Program-made: the position numbers and the translations under genes
The notes under the pieces: model-generated
What the model saw: only the letters and a program-made list of their open reading frames with translations
Databases searched by the model: none
Told to the model about the DNA's origin: nothing
In this document: in pieces, positions 25,711-37,981 of the stretch
How positions within the stretch are numbered: position 1 is the first letter of the stretch
Layout: every line of letters starts with the position of its first letter
From: Herbaspirillum sp. CF444
GTDB lineage: Bacteria > Pseudomonadota > Gammaproteobacteria > Burkholderiales > Burkholderiaceae_D
Length of the DNA stretch: 64,000 nt
Reading direction: 5' to 3'
NCBI RefSeq assembly: GCF_000282135.1
Contig: NZ_AKJW01000088.1
Coordinates: 1 to 64,000 of the forward strand

Positions 25711-26721
25711 ATGTCCGATATTAGCGATTCCGAAGCCAATCAGTCGAGTGCTCCCCCACCGCCGCGCCAGGGCGCGGCACAGCCTGGCGCTCAGTCAACG
25801 CCTCAGCCTGCAGCGCAGGCGACACCGCAGCAACCACATTACCCGTCATTCTCCCCGCCGCCATTGGAAACGCCCTGGGCGCAAACCTGGAAGCTGCTGG
25901 CGGCGCGTTTCAAGGCGATGTCGGACAAGGCCGGTCGCCGCATCATGCAGCGCACGCTCAAGATCGGCATCTCGGCCCGCATCTTCCATCCGGAAACCGG
26001 CGCCAAGGGTTTGCGCGGCAAGACCCTGCAATATCTTGAAGAATCGATCGCGCAATGGGTGATGTCGCGCGACGTGCTGGTGTTCATGATCCCGACCGTC
26101 AATACCAACGGCCTGGTCCATCCCAGCAATATCCGCCTGCGCGATTATGCCAAGCATCTGGACGGACTGGTGTTGCAGGGCGGCGCCGACGTATCGCCGC
26201 AAAGCTATGCCGAGGCGGCAACCCGGCCCGAATGGAACGGCGACCGCGTGCGCGACATGTACGAACTGGAGCTGCTGCACGAATTCATCGAAGCCGGCAA
26301 GCCGGTGCTGGGGATTTGCCGTGGTTGCCAGTTGATCAATGTCGCTTTCGGCGGCACGCTGTATCAGGACATCGCGACCGACGTGCCGACGGCGATCGCC
26401 CACGTCAACGATTTGTACGACAGCAATTACCATGAGCTGACTTTCCCGGCCGGCTCGACGCTGGCATCGCTGGTGAATACGCAAAGCGCACTGGTCAATT
26501 CCATTCACCATCAGGCGGTCAAGGACCTCGGACGCGACCTTTCGGTAGAGGCCGTATCGGGCAACGACAACATCGTGGAAGCGATCCGCTATCGCAAGGC
26601 GCCGTTTGTCATGGGCTTGCAGTGGCATCCGGAGTTCCACCGCGCCGGCGGCTCCGAATTGCTGGATTGCATGCCCATCCTCGACAGCTTCCTGCGGACG
26701 GCGCGCGAGACGCGCTTCTGA
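25711..26721 (+). CDS. Class I amidotransferase-type gamma-glutamyl hydrolase (peptidase C26, PuuD-like)
   Basis: 336 residues. The catalytic domain begins near TLKIGISARIF. The nucleophile elbow is GICRGCQLINVAFGGTLYQD with Cys203, and the histidine-glutamate partner is LQWHPEFHR. GLVLQGGADVSP and SIHHQAVKDLG also match the C26 family, which removes gamma-glutamyl groups, for example from gamma-glutamyl-GABA in putrescine breakdown. No other puu genes are near, so the substrate is open. Odd feature: residues 1 to about 55 are a Pro/Gln/Ala/Ser-rich, probably disordered extension not usual in PuuD. Confidence 0.85.
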   Translation: MSDISDSEANQSSAPPPPRQGAAQPGAQSTPQPAAQATPQQPHYPSFSPPPLETPWAQTWKLLAARFKAMSDKAGRRIMQRTLKIGISARIFHPETGAKGLRGKTLQYLEESIAQWVMSRDVLVFMIPTVNTNGLVHPSNIRLRDYAKHLDGLVLQGGADVSPQSYAEAATRPEWNGDRVRDMYELELLHEFIEAGKPVLGICRGCQLINVAFGGTLYQDIATDVPTAIAHVNDLYDSNYHELTFPAGSTLASLVNTQSALVNSIHHQAVKDLGRDLSVEAVSGNDNIVEAIRYRKAPFVMGLQWHPEFHRAGGSELLDCMPILDSFLRTARETRF

Positions 26722-26848
26722 TATTGGCGGAATTGAACGTTTATAGAGAGAAGCTATCAAAAGAGCCTGCGTTGCTGAGTTTTTTACCGGTGTTGCGGAT
26801 GAAATCGGAGGGCCGGACAGCACGCAATGTCGTCAACGTAGTCGTATC

Positions 26849-26870
26849 GGCGTTATTTTTCCGTAACGCC
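26849..26870. repeat. Inverted repeat upstream of the DUF883 gene
   Basis: GGCGTTA (26849-26855) and TAACGCC (26864-26870) form a perfect 7-bp stem with a T-rich loop, in the 241-bp gap before the DUF883 gene. It could be an operator or a leader hairpin. No terminator-type T-run follows. Confidence 0.4.
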
Positions 26871-26962
26871 ATGCTTGGGATGACGCTATACCGGTTGGCC
26901 GTCAAGTCGGTCGCATGCATCGCTTTCACCCGCCTGAGCATTTCAAAAAAGGAGAATTCCCC

Positions 26963-27268
26963 ATGACAAAGTCTGCCTATAAAACAGTGAGAAACGATAT
27001 GAAAACTCTGGTCAAAGATGCGCAAGAACTGTTCCGCGAAGCTGCCTCCGCCACCGGCGACAAAGCCGATGAGCTGCGAAGCAAGGGTTTGACCATGCTG
27101 GAGGCCGCTGTCGAGGCTGCCCAGAATGCACAGGCGGTAGCCATCGAAAAAGGCAAGGAAGTCGCCGCCCGCACCGACGACTACGTCCACGAAAACCCAT
27201 GGCGCGCCGTGGCGATTTCAGCCGGCGTCGGTTTGCTGGTCGGCCTGGTCATCGGTCGCAGCAAATAA
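26963..27268 (+). CDS. ElaB/YqjD/DUF883 family membrane-anchored protein
   Basis: 101 residues; AAGGAGA lies just before ATG 26963. An amphipathic helical N-terminal part (LVKDAQELFREAASATGDKADELRSKG) leads to DDYVHENPWRAVAISAGVGLLVGLVIGRSK, the conserved C-terminal tail-anchor with the H-x-N-P-W motif. E. coli YqjD and ElaB bind ribosomes at the inner membrane in stationary phase; the same role here is inference. It heads a trio (DUF883, holin-like YqjE, YqjK-like) that mirrors the E. coli yqjDEK order. Confidence 0.9.
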   Translation: MTKSAYKTVRNDMKTLVKDAQELFREAASATGDKADELRSKGLTMLEAAVEAAQNAQAVAIEKGKEVAARTDDYVHENPWRAVAISAGVGLLVGLVIGRSK

Positions 27269-27291
27269 ACGCCGCCCGCATCGGAACCGAC

Positions 27292-27684
27292 ATGGATCAC
27301 AAACACGAGCAGGCTCAACCGGCCAATTCCGGATTGACGGCCGGATTGCTGGGCATCGCCAGGAATCTTCTTGGTCTGATTATCAACCGCATCGAACTGG
27401 CTTCCCTTGAGCTGTCCGAGATCGGCGGCAATCTGATCAGGTTCCTGACGCTGTTCACGCTCGCAGCGATTGCTTTGTGGTTCGCGGTGGCGTTCTGGAC
27501 GGTGCTGGCGGTCTACCTTGCCTGGGATTCCTGGGGCTGGAAGGTGCTCATTGCATTCGGCATCTTCTTCACCGCGCTGACCGCCGTCATCATCTGGTAC
27601 GCCTATACCATTCTGCGCCAGGGCAAGTTGTCCCTGCCCGCCACCATGGCCGAGCTGCGCAAAGACCGCGACGCCTTGCTATAA
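27292..27684 (+). CDS. YqjE-like membrane protein (phage holin family / DUF1469)
   Basis: 130 residues from ATG 27292. It has a hydrophilic N-terminus, an amphipathic helix (ARNLLGLIINRIELASLELSEI) and two membrane segments (LIRFLTLFTLAAIALWFAVAFWTV and WKVLIAFGIFFTALTAVIIWYAYTIL). It is second in the yqjDEK-like trio. Despite the domain name there is no phage context. Function is unknown, perhaps envelope or stationary-phase adaptation. Confidence 0.85.
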   Translation: MDHKHEQAQPANSGLTAGLLGIARNLLGLIINRIELASLELSEIGGNLIRFLTLFTLAAIALWFAVAFWTVLAVYLAWDSWGWKVLIAFGIFFTALTAVIIWYAYTILRQGKLSLPATMAELRKDRDALL

Positions 27685-27693
27685 AGGGAAATC

Positions 27694-28110
27694 ATGGCGC
27701 AAACCGATTGGAAACCCGATGTCCCGCTGGAAGAACGCAAGCGCAGATTGCTTGCGGAAGGCGCGTTGTTCCGTATCGGCATCCTGGAAGGGCGCAGCAC
27801 CGTGCGCGCCAACCTGAATGCCGAATCGCTGGCCAAGGGCGCGCTCAATCGCATCGTCGGCGCGGTGTCGTCGACCCTCGCCGGCGCATTTTCCGGCAAG
27901 GGCGGCGGCAACCTGCAATCCTTGTCGCCGTTGCTGATCGGCGGTATTTCGCTGATCTCCAAGCGCTATCTGCGCAAGCCGCTGTTGTACGGCACCGTCA
28001 TCAGCGCCGGTGCGGCCTTCGCCTATTATCTGACGCGCAGGCAGGACAGGGCGCGCAGTGCGGAAGCGACCCCGGACTCTCGGGAGGCTTCCACGCCGGA
28101 TGGCGAATAA
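27694..28110 (+). CDS. YqjK-position protein of unknown function
   Basis: 138 residues. The start has DVPLEERKRRLLAEGALFR. The middle is Gly/Ser/Leu-rich (AGAFSGKGGGNLQSLSPLLIGGISLIS). A possible membrane segment follows (GTVISAGAAFAYYLT), then a charged tail. A gap of only 9 bp after the YqjE-like gene and the third position match yqjK, but I cannot confirm homology by motif. Probably membrane-associated. Confidence 0.7.
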   Translation: MAQTDWKPDVPLEERKRRLLAEGALFRIGILEGRSTVRANLNAESLAKGALNRIVGAVSSTLAGAFSGKGGGNLQSLSPLLIGGISLISKRYLRKPLLYGTVISAGAAFAYYLTRRQDRARSAEATPDSREASTPDGE

Positions 28111-28190
28111 TCGCATCGAAAGTGCATGATCTCCGGCGACGAACATCCGTGCTTGTCGCCAATAAATAAAGAAGAAAGAAGGAAACGAAT

Positions 28191-28847
28191 ATGCGTAAAT
28201 TGACTATCGGAGCATTGGCGCTGACCCTTGCTGCAACCGGTTGCGCCGACATGTCGGCCACTCAGCGCGGCACGGCGACCGGCGCCGGCGTAGGTGCAGG
28301 TCTCGGCGGCATCCTCGGAGCGGCCACTGGCGGCGGTGGCGGCGGCCGTACTGTTGCCGGTGCAGCTATCGGCGCCGGGCTTGGCGCGGTGATCGGTAAT
28401 GTCTGGTCGACGCACATGGAAAATCAAAAGCGCGCCATGGAGCAGGCAACCCAGGGTACCGGCGTGCAGGTCACGCAGACCCAGGATAATCGTCTGAAGC
28501 TGGAAATCCCGAGCGACATTTCTTTCAATACCGGTCGCGCAGACATTCAGCCTAACTTCCGTTCCGTGCTGGACAAGTTTGCCGCCACGCTGAACGAAAA
28601 CCAGGCGACAACAGTGACCATCATCGGCCACACCGACAACACCGGCAGCGACGCCATCAACAATCCCCTGTCGATGGAACGCGCTGCCCGTACGCGAGAT
28701 TACCTGACCGCGCGCGGCGTCTCGCCGGGACGTTTCAATATCGATGGCCGCGGCTCGCATGAGCCGTTGGTGGCAAACACCACGGAAGCCAATCGCGCCA
28801 GAAACCGTCGCGTTGAAATCTTCGTCGCGGAGCCGCAGCAGCGTTGA
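28191..28847 (+). CDS. OmpA-family outer-membrane lipoprotein (YiaD-like)
   Basis: 218 residues. Signal peptide MRKLTIGALALTLAATGC ends in a lipobox with Cys18. A glycine-zipper stretch (about 29-75, GTATGAGVGAGLGGILGAATGG onward) follows. The C-terminal OmpA domain has ISFNTGRADIQPNFRSVLDKFA, IIGHTDNTGSDAINNPLSMERA and NRRVEIFV, with the peptidoglycan-binding D and R residues. It likely tethers the outer membrane to peptidoglycan. AAGGAAAC lies upstream of the ATG, and a strong terminator follows. Confidence 0.9.
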   Translation: MRKLTIGALALTLAATGCADMSATQRGTATGAGVGAGLGGILGAATGGGGGGRTVAGAAIGAGLGAVIGNVWSTHMENQKRAMEQATQGTGVQVTQTQDNRLKLEIPSDISFNTGRADIQPNFRSVLDKFAATLNENQATTVTIIGHTDNTGSDAINNPLSMERAARTRDYLTARGVSPGRFNIDGRGSHEPLVANTTEANRARNRRVEIFVAEPQQR

Positions 28848-28900
28848 TCGGACCTGGCTGCTGATTGAGTCTTTCAAGACGATTTCAGCGACAGCAATAA

Positions 28901-28927
28901 AAAGCCCCGCATTGCGGGGCTTTTTTT
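28901..28927. terminator. Strong, probably bidirectional intrinsic terminator
   Basis: AAAGCCCCGC (28901-28910), ATT loop, GCGGGGCTTT (28914-28923), then more T. It serves the lipoprotein gene on the plus strand and could also stop the converging cytochrome gene. Confidence 0.9.
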
Positions 28928-28975
28928 GATGCCGACATCAGCGCGATCTGGCCGCGCAAGATGAGCGACGACCGA

Positions 28976-29542
28976 TTATTTCTTTGGTTCTGTTGCCGGT
29001 GCTGCTGCAGCATCCGCTGCCGGGGCAGCAGGAGCCGGGGTGGCAGGTTCTTTGAATTGGGCGCCGGATTGATTGGCCATGTAGACCACGGTGCGGGCGA
29101 TTTCGACATCATCCAGATCAGGATTGCCGCCTTTGGCTGGCATCGCGTTGAGGCCGTTGAGCGCATGCGACAGCAGTTTTTCGTAACCTTCGCCGATGCG
29201 TGCTTTCCATGCAGCCGGATCGCCAACCTTGGGGGCGCCGGCAATACCTGCGGCATGGCAGGCGGCGCAGGTGGATTTGAATACTTCTTCGCCGCTCAGC
29301 AGTTGTTTCGGTGCGCTGGCGTCGCGGAAGGTGAATCCATCGTCGGCCACCGGCTTGATGCGGGCAGCGACCATCTCAGGCGTCTGACTGGCCGAACCGG
29401 CGCCGGTCTTTTGAGCGTTCGTTACATATTGCACCAGGAGTACGATGCAGACGATGGGGACCAGAAAACCGGCCAATACAGCGGCAATCAGTTGTTTTGG
29501 CGTCTTGATTGCGGATTCGTGTTCTTGATGTGCGTCGCTCAT
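28976..29542 (-). CDS. Membrane-anchored cytochrome c5-type protein
   Basis: 188 residues. A single N-terminal membrane helix (about 18-41, LIAAVLAGFLVPIVCIVLLV) anchors a periplasmic mono-haem domain. The haem site is CAACH at 92-96, and the distal ligand is probably Met134 (LNAMPAKGG). LSGEEVFKSTCAACHAAGIAGAPKVGDPAAW and DDVEIARTVVYMANQSG are classic cytochrome c5. The last 30 residues are Ala/Pro/Lys-rich. It transfers electrons in the periplasm; partner oxidase or reductase unknown. Confidence 0.9.
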   Translation of the reverse strand: MSDAHQEHESAIKTPKQLIAAVLAGFLVPIVCIVLLVQYVTNAQKTGAGSASQTPEMVAARIKPVADDGFTFRDASAPKQLLSGEEVFKSTCAACHAAGIAGAPKVGDPAAWKARIGEGYEKLLSHALNGLNAMPAKGGNPDLDDVEIARTVVYMANQSGAQFKEPATPAPAAPAADAAAAPATEPKK

Positions 29543-29749
29543 AGTTCCCTCAGTGCAATATTCTTCGAAAGCGTTATCCTGATTTTGTGCTGCAAATCAG
29601 TGTCTATTACTGTTTAGAGAAGCGTTGTCTCGCCCAACCTTAGATTATAGACACAATGTAATTCGTTGGGAACGGAAAATAGTTGCCATGCGTGGACGCG
29701 CAAGGGGAAAAACTGTATCCTTCATCCCTCTTCGACGTTCGCGTCCGAT

Positions 29750-29825
29750 GCGGCTGTAGCTCAGTGGATAGAGTATTGGCCTCCGAAGCCAAGGGTCGTG
29801 GGTTCGATCCCCGCCAGCCGCGCCA
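29750..29825 (+). tRNA. tRNA-Arg(CCG)
   Basis: A 76-base cloverleaf with encoded CCA: acceptor GCGGCTG/CAGCCGC, anticodon stem TTGGC/GCCAA with loop CTCCGAA (anticodon CCG, reads CGG), T-arm GTGGG-TTCGATC-CCCGC. It stands alone between the cytochrome gene and the ATP synthase operon. No integrase or attachment-site duplication is seen beside it. Confidence 0.95.
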
Positions 29826-30156
29826 ACCTGACGTGTTGCGATTCAAACAATGGTCTCGTCTGTATTTTAGTTATCGTTTTTCTTGCCGAATGATCGCGTT
29901 TTTGTCAGTCGGGTGTCAGATTATTCGGTGATCTTCGTAGTCGTCCGCATTACCTTGCAGGTAATCGCGATTTCCCCAATTTTGCCCCATTGTGCAGCTG
30001 TGTGTTAAAGCTCACATCTGACATGCAACTTGACGATATAACGCCTTGATCGTGCGTTAAAAGTTTGACGAATCCTGACGCAAGCAATTATAATCGCCGG
30101 GCTTCTAAACCGCCGTCTGCTCATAATGAGTGCGGCTTGCACGATATTGGATATAT
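29826..30156 (+). promoter_or_regulatory. Intergenic region between tRNA-Arg and atpI
   Basis: 331 bp. A short inverted repeat, ATTACCT-TGC-AGGTAAT (29949-29965), lies mid-way without a T-run. The atp promoter occupies the right part. Otherwise I see nothing coding. Confidence 0.5.
30065..30094 (+). promoter_or_regulatory. Sigma70-type promoter of the ATP synthase operon
   Basis: -35 TTGACG (30065-30070), 18-bp spacer, perfect -10 TATAAT (30089-30094). The predicted start near 30101 gives a leader of about 56 nt to atpI. Confidence 0.8.
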
Positions 30157-31313
<1,157 letters not shown>

Positions 31314-31382
31314 CAAGGCTGCTGTACGGTTTTAGCTTTTCGGTTTGTTTTTTGATTTTTGTATTAACTTTTAACTTTCTAA

Positions 31383-31637
<255 letters not shown>

Positions 31638-31713
31638 TTCGGGCGGCATAGCCGATTCTCACTTTTGCCGGATTGCTTGATTCGGCACACGATATTCTGA
31701 GAAGGAAATTACC

Positions 31714-32184
31714 GTGAACTTAAATGCAACATTGTTTGCGCAGTTCGTGGTCTTCTTCATCCTCGCCGGCTTTACGATGAAATTCGTTTGGCCGCCGTTG
31801 ATCAAGGCGCTCGACGAGCGCGCGAAGAAGATTGCGGACGGCTTGGCTGCGGCTGACCGCGGCAAGGCTGACCTGGCTGCCGCTGAAAAGCGCGTTCAGG
31901 CAGAGCTGGCGACAGCACGCGACGAAGGCCAGAAACGTATCGGTGACGCTGAAAAGCGTGCTCAGCTGATTATTGAAGAAGCAAAGAAGACCGCTTCCGA
32001 AGAAGCAGCGCGCATCATCGCCAACGCCAAGGCGGATGCGGAGCAGCAAGTGACCAAAGCGCGTGAAGGCTTGCGCGGCGAAGTTGCGACCCTCGCGGTC
32101 AAAGGCGCCGAGCAGATCCTCAAGCGTGAAGTCAATGCAGCGGCGCATGCCGAATTGCTGAACCAACTGAAAACAGAGCTGTAA
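31714..32184 (+). CDS. atpF: ATP synthase F0 subunit b
   Basis: 156 residues with GTG start behind AAGGAA. One N-terminal membrane helix ([22 protein letters not shown]) is followed by a long charged coiled coil ([22 protein letters not shown] onward). It is the peripheral stalk joining F0 to F1. One base separates its stop from the atpH start. Confidence 0.97.
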   Translation: MNLNATLFAQFVVFFILAGFTMKFVWPPLIKALDERAKKIADGLAAADRGKADLAAAEKRVQAELATARDEGQKRIGDAEKRAQLIIEEAKKTASEEAARIIANAKADAEQQVTKAREGLRGEVATLAVKGAEQILKREVNAAAHAELLNQLKTEL

Positions 32185-32185
32185 T

Positions 32186-32719
32186 ATGGCCGAACTCGCA
32201 ACGATTGCTCGCCCTTATGCAGAAGCCCTGTTCCGCGTGGCCAAAGCCGGCAGCCTGTCGGCCTGGGCCGATCTCGTTTCCGAGATGGCACAAGCTGCAG
32301 CGCATCCGGACGTGAAAGCAATTGCGCAAAACCCGGCACTGTCGGATGCGCAGGTTGTTTCCACGTTTGCAGCCGTTCTGAAAACACCATTGAGCGTCGA
32401 AGCGCAAAACTTCGTCGGCGCACTGGTGGCGAACGGCCGTCTGACGCTGTTGCCCGAAATCGCCACACAATTCCATACGCTGAAAAACGCACAGGAAGGC
32501 GCCGCTGATGCAGAAATCACCAGCGCGTTTGAATTGTCCGATGCGCAGCTGAAGGATGTGGTCGCCACGCTGGAAAAGAAATTCGGTCGCAAGCTGACGC
32601 CAACCGTCAAGGTGGACAATGCTTTGATCGGCGGGGTGCGCGTAGTGGTCGGTGACGAAGTATTCGATACCTCGGTGCGCGCGAAGCTGCAACAGTTACA
32701 TGTTGCTTTGGCTGCGTAA
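32186..32719 (+). CDS. atpH: ATP synthase F1 subunit delta
   Basis: 177 residues. [15 protein letters not shown] is the N-terminal signature, [14 protein letters not shown] is the middle block and [25 protein letters not shown] is the C-terminal signature. It links the b stalk to the alpha subunits. Confidence 0.97.
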   Translation: MAELATIARPYAEALFRVAKAGSLSAWADLVSEMAQAAAHPDVKAIAQNPALSDAQVVSTFAAVLKTPLSVEAQNFVGALVANGRLTLLPEIATQFHTLKNAQEGAADAEITSAFELSDAQLKDVVATLEKKFGRKLTPTVKVDNALIGGVRVVVGDEVFDTSVRAKLQQLHVALAA

Positions 32720-32778
32720 TTAATTGCCAGGGCCTTGGCGTAACAGCCTAAGCGATAGAAAAATTTTTAGGAGTTAGT

Positions 32779-34320
32779 ATGCAACTCAACGCATCTGAAA
32801 TCAGCGAGCTGATCAAGAGCCGGATTCAAGGCCTTGGCGATACCGCTGAGATTCGCAATCAAGGCACGGTTATTTCCGTGTCCGACGGTATCTGCCGTAT
32901 CCATGGTCTGTCTGACGTGATGCAAGGTGAGATGCTGGAATTCCCGGGCAACACTTTCGGTCTGGCGCTGAACCTCGAGCGCGATTCCGTTGGCGCCGTT
33001 ATCCTGGGCGAGTACGAACACATTTCCGAAGGCGACACTGTCAAGTGCACAGGCCGTATTCTGGAAGTGCCTATCGGTCCCGAACTGCGCGGCCGCGTGG
33101 TCAATGCGCTGGGTCAGCCGATCGACGGCAAGGGTCCGGTCAACGCCAAGCTGACAGCCCCGATCGAAAAAATCGCTCCTGGCGTTATCGCGCGTCAATC
33201 GGTTTCCGAGCCAATGCAAACCGGCCTGAAGTCGATCGATTCGATGGTGCCTATCGGCCGCGGTCAACGCGAACTGATCATCGGCGACCGTCAAACCGGC
33301 AAGACCGCTGTTGCGATTGATGCGATCATCAATCAAAAGGGCCAGAACGTGACATGTATCTACGTCGCGATCGGTCAAAAAGCATCGTCGATCAAGAACA
33401 TCGTGCGTTCGCTGGAAGCGCACGGCGCGATGGATTACACCATCGTCGTGGCGGCTTCGGCTTCCGAATCGGCAGCGATGCAATACGTGTCGGCCTACTC
33501 CGGCTGCGCAATGGGCGAGTACTTCCGCGATCGCGGTCAAGACGCGCTGATCGTGTATGACGATCTGTCCAAGCAAGCGGTTGCCTACCGTCAGGTTTCC
33601 CTGCTGCTGCGCCGTCCGCCAGGCCGTGAAGCATACCCAGGCGACGTGTTCTATCTCCACAGCCGTCTGCTCGAGCGCGCAGCACGCGTCAACCCCGACT
33701 ACGTTGAGAAGTTCACCAACGGCGAAGTCAAGGGCAAGACCGGTTCGCTGACGGCGCTGCCGATCATTGAAACACAAGCCGGCGACGTGTCCGCATTCGT
33801 TCCGACCAACGTGATTTCGATTACCGACGGTCAGATCTTCCTGGAAACATCGTTGTTCAACGCCGGTATCCGTCCTGCGATCAACGCCGGTATTTCGGTG
33901 TCGCGCGTCGGTGGCGCTGCTCAAACCAAGGTCATCAAGGGCCTGTCCGGCGGTATTCGTACCGACCTGGCGCAGTACCGTGAACTGGCTGCGTTCGCGC
34001 AGTTCGCTTCCGACCTGGACGAAGCAACCCGCAAGCAGCTGGACCGCGGCGCCCGCGTGACCGAATTGTTGAAGCAGTCGCAATACTCGCCGCTGTCGAT
34101 TTCCCTGATGGCCGTGACATTGTTCGCCGTCAACAAGGGTTACCTGGACGACGTCGACGTCAAGAAGGTGCTGGCATTCGAAGCAGGCGTTCACAGCTTC
34201 ATGAAGACCAGCCACGCTGCCCTGCTGCAAAAGATCGAAGACACCAAGCAACTCGATAAAGATGCTGAAGCGGCATTGGCTGCTGCGATTGCCGATTTCA
34301 AAAAATCCGGCGCGTACTAA
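32779..34320 (+). CDS. atpA: ATP synthase F1 subunit alpha
   Basis: 513 residues, the standard length. Walker A is [14 protein letters not shown], and the arginine-finger region is [36 protein letters not shown]. It forms the non-catalytic nucleotide sites of F1. TTTAGGAG precedes the start. Confidence 0.98.
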   Translation: MQLNASEISELIKSRIQGLGDTAEIRNQGTVISVSDGICRIHGLSDVMQGEMLEFPGNTFGLALNLERDSVGAVILGEYEHISEGDTVKCTGRILEVPIGPELRGRVVNALGQPIDGKGPVNAKLTAPIEKIAPGVIARQSVSEPMQTGLKSIDSMVPIGRGQRELIIGDRQTGKTAVAIDAIINQKGQNVTCIYVAIGQKASSIKNIVRSLEAHGAMDYTIVVAASASESAAMQYVSAYSGCAMGEYFRDRGQDALIVYDDLSKQAVAYRQVSLLLRRPPGREAYPGDVFYLHSRLLERAARVNPDYVEKFTNGEVKGKTGSLTALPIIETQAGDVSAFVPTNVISITDGQIFLETSLFNAGIRPAINAGISVSRVGGAAQTKVIKGLSGGIRTDLAQYRELAAFAQFASDLDEATRKQLDRGARVTELLKQSQYSPLSISLMAVTLFAVNKGYLDDVDVKKVLAFEAGVHSFMKTSHAALLQKIEDTKQLDKDAEAALAAAIADFKKSGAY

Positions 34321-34350
34321 TCTCAACTGAAGCTATAAGGAGTCAATCTC

Positions 34351-35220
34351 ATGGCTACAGGTAAAGAGATACGTGGCAAGATCAAGAGCGTAGAAAATAC
34401 GAAGAAGATCACCAAGGCGATGGAAATGGTCGCTGCATCCAAAATGCGCAAGGCGCAGGACCGGATGCATGCGGCACGTCCCTACAGTGACAAGATTCGT
34501 AATATCGCTTCCAATCTGTCGCGGGCCAATCCGGAGTATACGCATCCGTTCATGGTCAAGCAGGACAGCGCCAAGAAGGTGGGTTTCATCATCGTCACGA
34601 CCGACAAGGGTCTGTGCGGCGGCATGAACACCAACTCCCTGCGTCTGACCACTGCGAAGATCCGTGAACTGGAAGCGCAAGGCAATGCAGTCGAAACCGT
34701 TGCGATCGGCAACAAGGGTTTCGGTTTCCTGAACCGTATCGGCGCCAAGGTGGTGTCGCATGTGGTTCAGGTCGGCGATACGCCGCATCTGGAAAAGCTG
34801 ATCGGCCCCGTCAAGGTGCTGCTCGATGCTTACCAGGAAGGCAAGCTGGATGCGGTCTATTTGGTCTACACCAAATTCATCAACACGATGCGCCAGGAAC
34901 CAACCTTGCAGCAACTGTTGCCGCTCTCGAGCGACCAGTTGCAGGCAGACGAAGGCGCGCATTCGTGGGACTACATCTACGAACCCGACGTGCAAAGCGT
35001 GGTGGACGAGTTGCTGGTGCGTTATGTCGAAGCACTGATCTACCAGGCGGTGGCTGAAAATATGGCGTCCGAACAATCGGCCCGTATGGTGGCGATGAAG
35101 GCAGCAAGCGATAACGCCGGTAACGTGATCGGCGAGTTGAAGTTGGTGTACAACAAGACTCGTCAGGCAGCGATTACCAAGGAACTGTCCGAAATCGTCG
35201 CCGGTGCGGCAGCGGTCTAA
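34351..35220 (+). CDS. atpG: ATP synthase F1 subunit gamma
   Basis: 289 residues. N-terminal helix [30 protein letters not shown] and C-terminal helix [35 protein letters not shown] form the central rotor shaft; [14 protein letters not shown] is the conserved core strand. The start follows AAGGAG. Confidence 0.98.
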   Translation: MATGKEIRGKIKSVENTKKITKAMEMVAASKMRKAQDRMHAARPYSDKIRNIASNLSRANPEYTHPFMVKQDSAKKVGFIIVTTDKGLCGGMNTNSLRLTTAKIRELEAQGNAVETVAIGNKGFGFLNRIGAKVVSHVVQVGDTPHLEKLIGPVKVLLDAYQEGKLDAVYLVYTKFINTMRQEPTLQQLLPLSSDQLQADEGAHSWDYIYEPDVQSVVDELLVRYVEALIYQAVAENMASEQSARMVAMKAASDNAGNVIGELKLVYNKTRQAAITKELSEIVAGAAAV

Positions 35221-35243
35221 CGACGTAATGCAGAGATGCGTAA

Positions 35244-36677
<1,434 letters not shown>

Positions 36678-36748
36678 GATCTCTTGATTCTCGTGATGTC
36701 GTCCTTGCCTGAAATCCGGGCGGGGCGGCTGAACGGATAGGAAACGAC

Positions 36749-37171
36749 ATGGCACATACTATTCACGTTGACGTAGTCTCCGCCGAAGAAGAAATCTTCT
36801 CCGGCGAGGCGGAATTCGTCGCGTTGCCGGGTGAAGCGGGTGAGCTGGGGATTTATCCTCGCCACACTCCCTTGATCACGCGCATCAAGCCAGGTGCGGT
36901 ACGCATCAAGATTCCTGGCCAGGCGCAAGACGAATTCGTTTTCGTCGCCGGCGGTTTGCTGGAAGTGCAACCTGACACCGTGACCGTTCTGGCCGATACC
37001 GCAATCCGCGGTTCGGATCTGGACGAAGCCAAGGCAAGCGCTGCGAAGAAACTCGCGGAAGAAGCACTGGCAAATCGCGATTCCAAGATCGATTACGCAG
37101 CAGCACAAGCCGAACTGGCGACTGCGGTGGCGCAATTGGCAGCGATTCAACGTCTGCGTCAGAAGCGTTAA
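36749..37171 (+). CDS. atpC: ATP synthase F1 subunit epsilon
   Basis: 140 residues. Beta-sandwich domain ([44 protein letters not shown]) and a C-terminal helical hairpin ([21 protein letters not shown]). It regulates rotation and hydrolysis. Last gene of the operon, followed by a terminator. Confidence 0.97.
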   Translation: MAHTIHVDVVSAEEEIFSGEAEFVALPGEAGELGIYPRHTPLITRIKPGAVRIKIPGQAQDEFVFVAGGLLEVQPDTVTVLADTAIRGSDLDEAKASAAKKLAEEALANRDSKIDYAAAQAELATAVAQLAAIQRLRQKR

Positions 37172-37223
37172 TTCGCCAGGCACTGCAAGCATTTCGCGAT
37201 CAGTCATCAGCATCAATGAAAAG

Positions 37224-37245
37224 GGCAGCTTCGGCTGCCTTTTTT
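37224..37245 (+). terminator. Intrinsic terminator of the atp operon
   Basis: GGCAGC-TTCG-GCTGCC (37224-37239) with a UUCG tetraloop, then six T. It lies 52 bp after atpC. Confidence 0.92.
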
Positions 37246-37498
37246 ATTTCCGGCGGCCACGCCAGGCTTTTCACCAAACACATTCGTCTCTTCGGATACC
37301 TCTCCATGCAGCCTTTTCTTTGCGCGTACGCCAGGCGCGCAAGAGAAGTCAGGCGACAGCACAGCAAGCTCATTGTTGATGAGGTAAAGTGGAACACCGG
37401 AGTGCGCGCATCGGGCCAATGCACAGGCTTGTGCAAGATCAGCGTCGATTCAGATGCTCCCTTCGCTCCGCCCATGATCAGGAAGAAAGCCGTCATCC
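37246..37498. other. Gene-free stretch between the atp terminator and the CoA-binding protein gene
   Basis: Together with the terminator this makes 327 bp without a supported gene. Open frames on both strands run through the terminator and have no recognisable domain. No promoter stands out. Confidence 0.4.
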
Positions 37499-37924
37499 AT
37501 GCATGCAAGCACCACATCCAAGCCCATCATCGCCGTCGTCGGGCTCTCGAATCGCCCGGATCGCCCCAGCCATGACGTCAGCGCCTACATGCAGCATCAG
37601 GGTTACCGCATCGTCGCCGTCAATCCCATGTACGCCGGCACGCAGATACTGGGCGAATATTGCCATGCGAATTTGCAGGAGGCAGCTCAGGCGCTTGCCG
37701 GCGCCGGCCTGAAAATCGACATCGTCGATTGCTTCCGCAAATCGGCCGACATCCCGCCTATCGTCGACGAGGCGATCGCCATCGGCGCCGGCTGCGTCTG
37801 GATGCAGCAGGGGATCGTCAACGAAGCCGCAGCAGCCAAGGCGCAGGCGGCAGGGCTGGTCGTCGTCATGGACCGCTGCATCAAGATCGATCATGCAATG
37901 GGAGTGACACACGGCGTGTTGTAG
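37499..37924 (+). CDS. CoA-binding domain protein (YccU-like)
   Basis: 141 residues, single Rossmann domain. KPIIAVVGLSNRPDRPSHDVSAYMQHQGYRIVAVNP is the start of a CoA_binding_2 domain; GCVWMQQGIVNEAAAAKAQAAGL and VVMDRCIKIDH complete it. It matches the family length. The biochemical role is not established. PPK2 follows 57 bp downstream. Confidence 0.88.
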   Translation: MHASTTSKPIIAVVGLSNRPDRPSHDVSAYMQHQGYRIVAVNPMYAGTQILGEYCHANLQEAAQALAGAGLKIDIVDCFRKSADIPPIVDEAIAIGAGCVWMQQGIVNEAAAAKAQAAGLVVVMDRCIKIDHAMGVTHGVL

Positions 37925-37981
37925 TCCAAGAACTGCCAAAGTTGGAATGACCCGAATTCACCCGCAATCAAGGAGACAAGT

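Noticed and set aside
27292-27684. 'Phage holin' annotation as a sign of a prophage
   Set aside because: The gene is in a yqjDEK-like housekeeping trio; no lysis or structural phage genes are nearby.
29750-30156. tRNA-Arg as an integration site for a mobile element
   Set aside because: No integrase, no repeated tRNA 3' end and no foreign gene block next to it.
37216-37575. A 119-codon plus-strand frame and overlapping minus-strand frames after atpC
   Set aside because: They run through the atp terminator and into the CoA-binding protein gene, with no recognisable domain.
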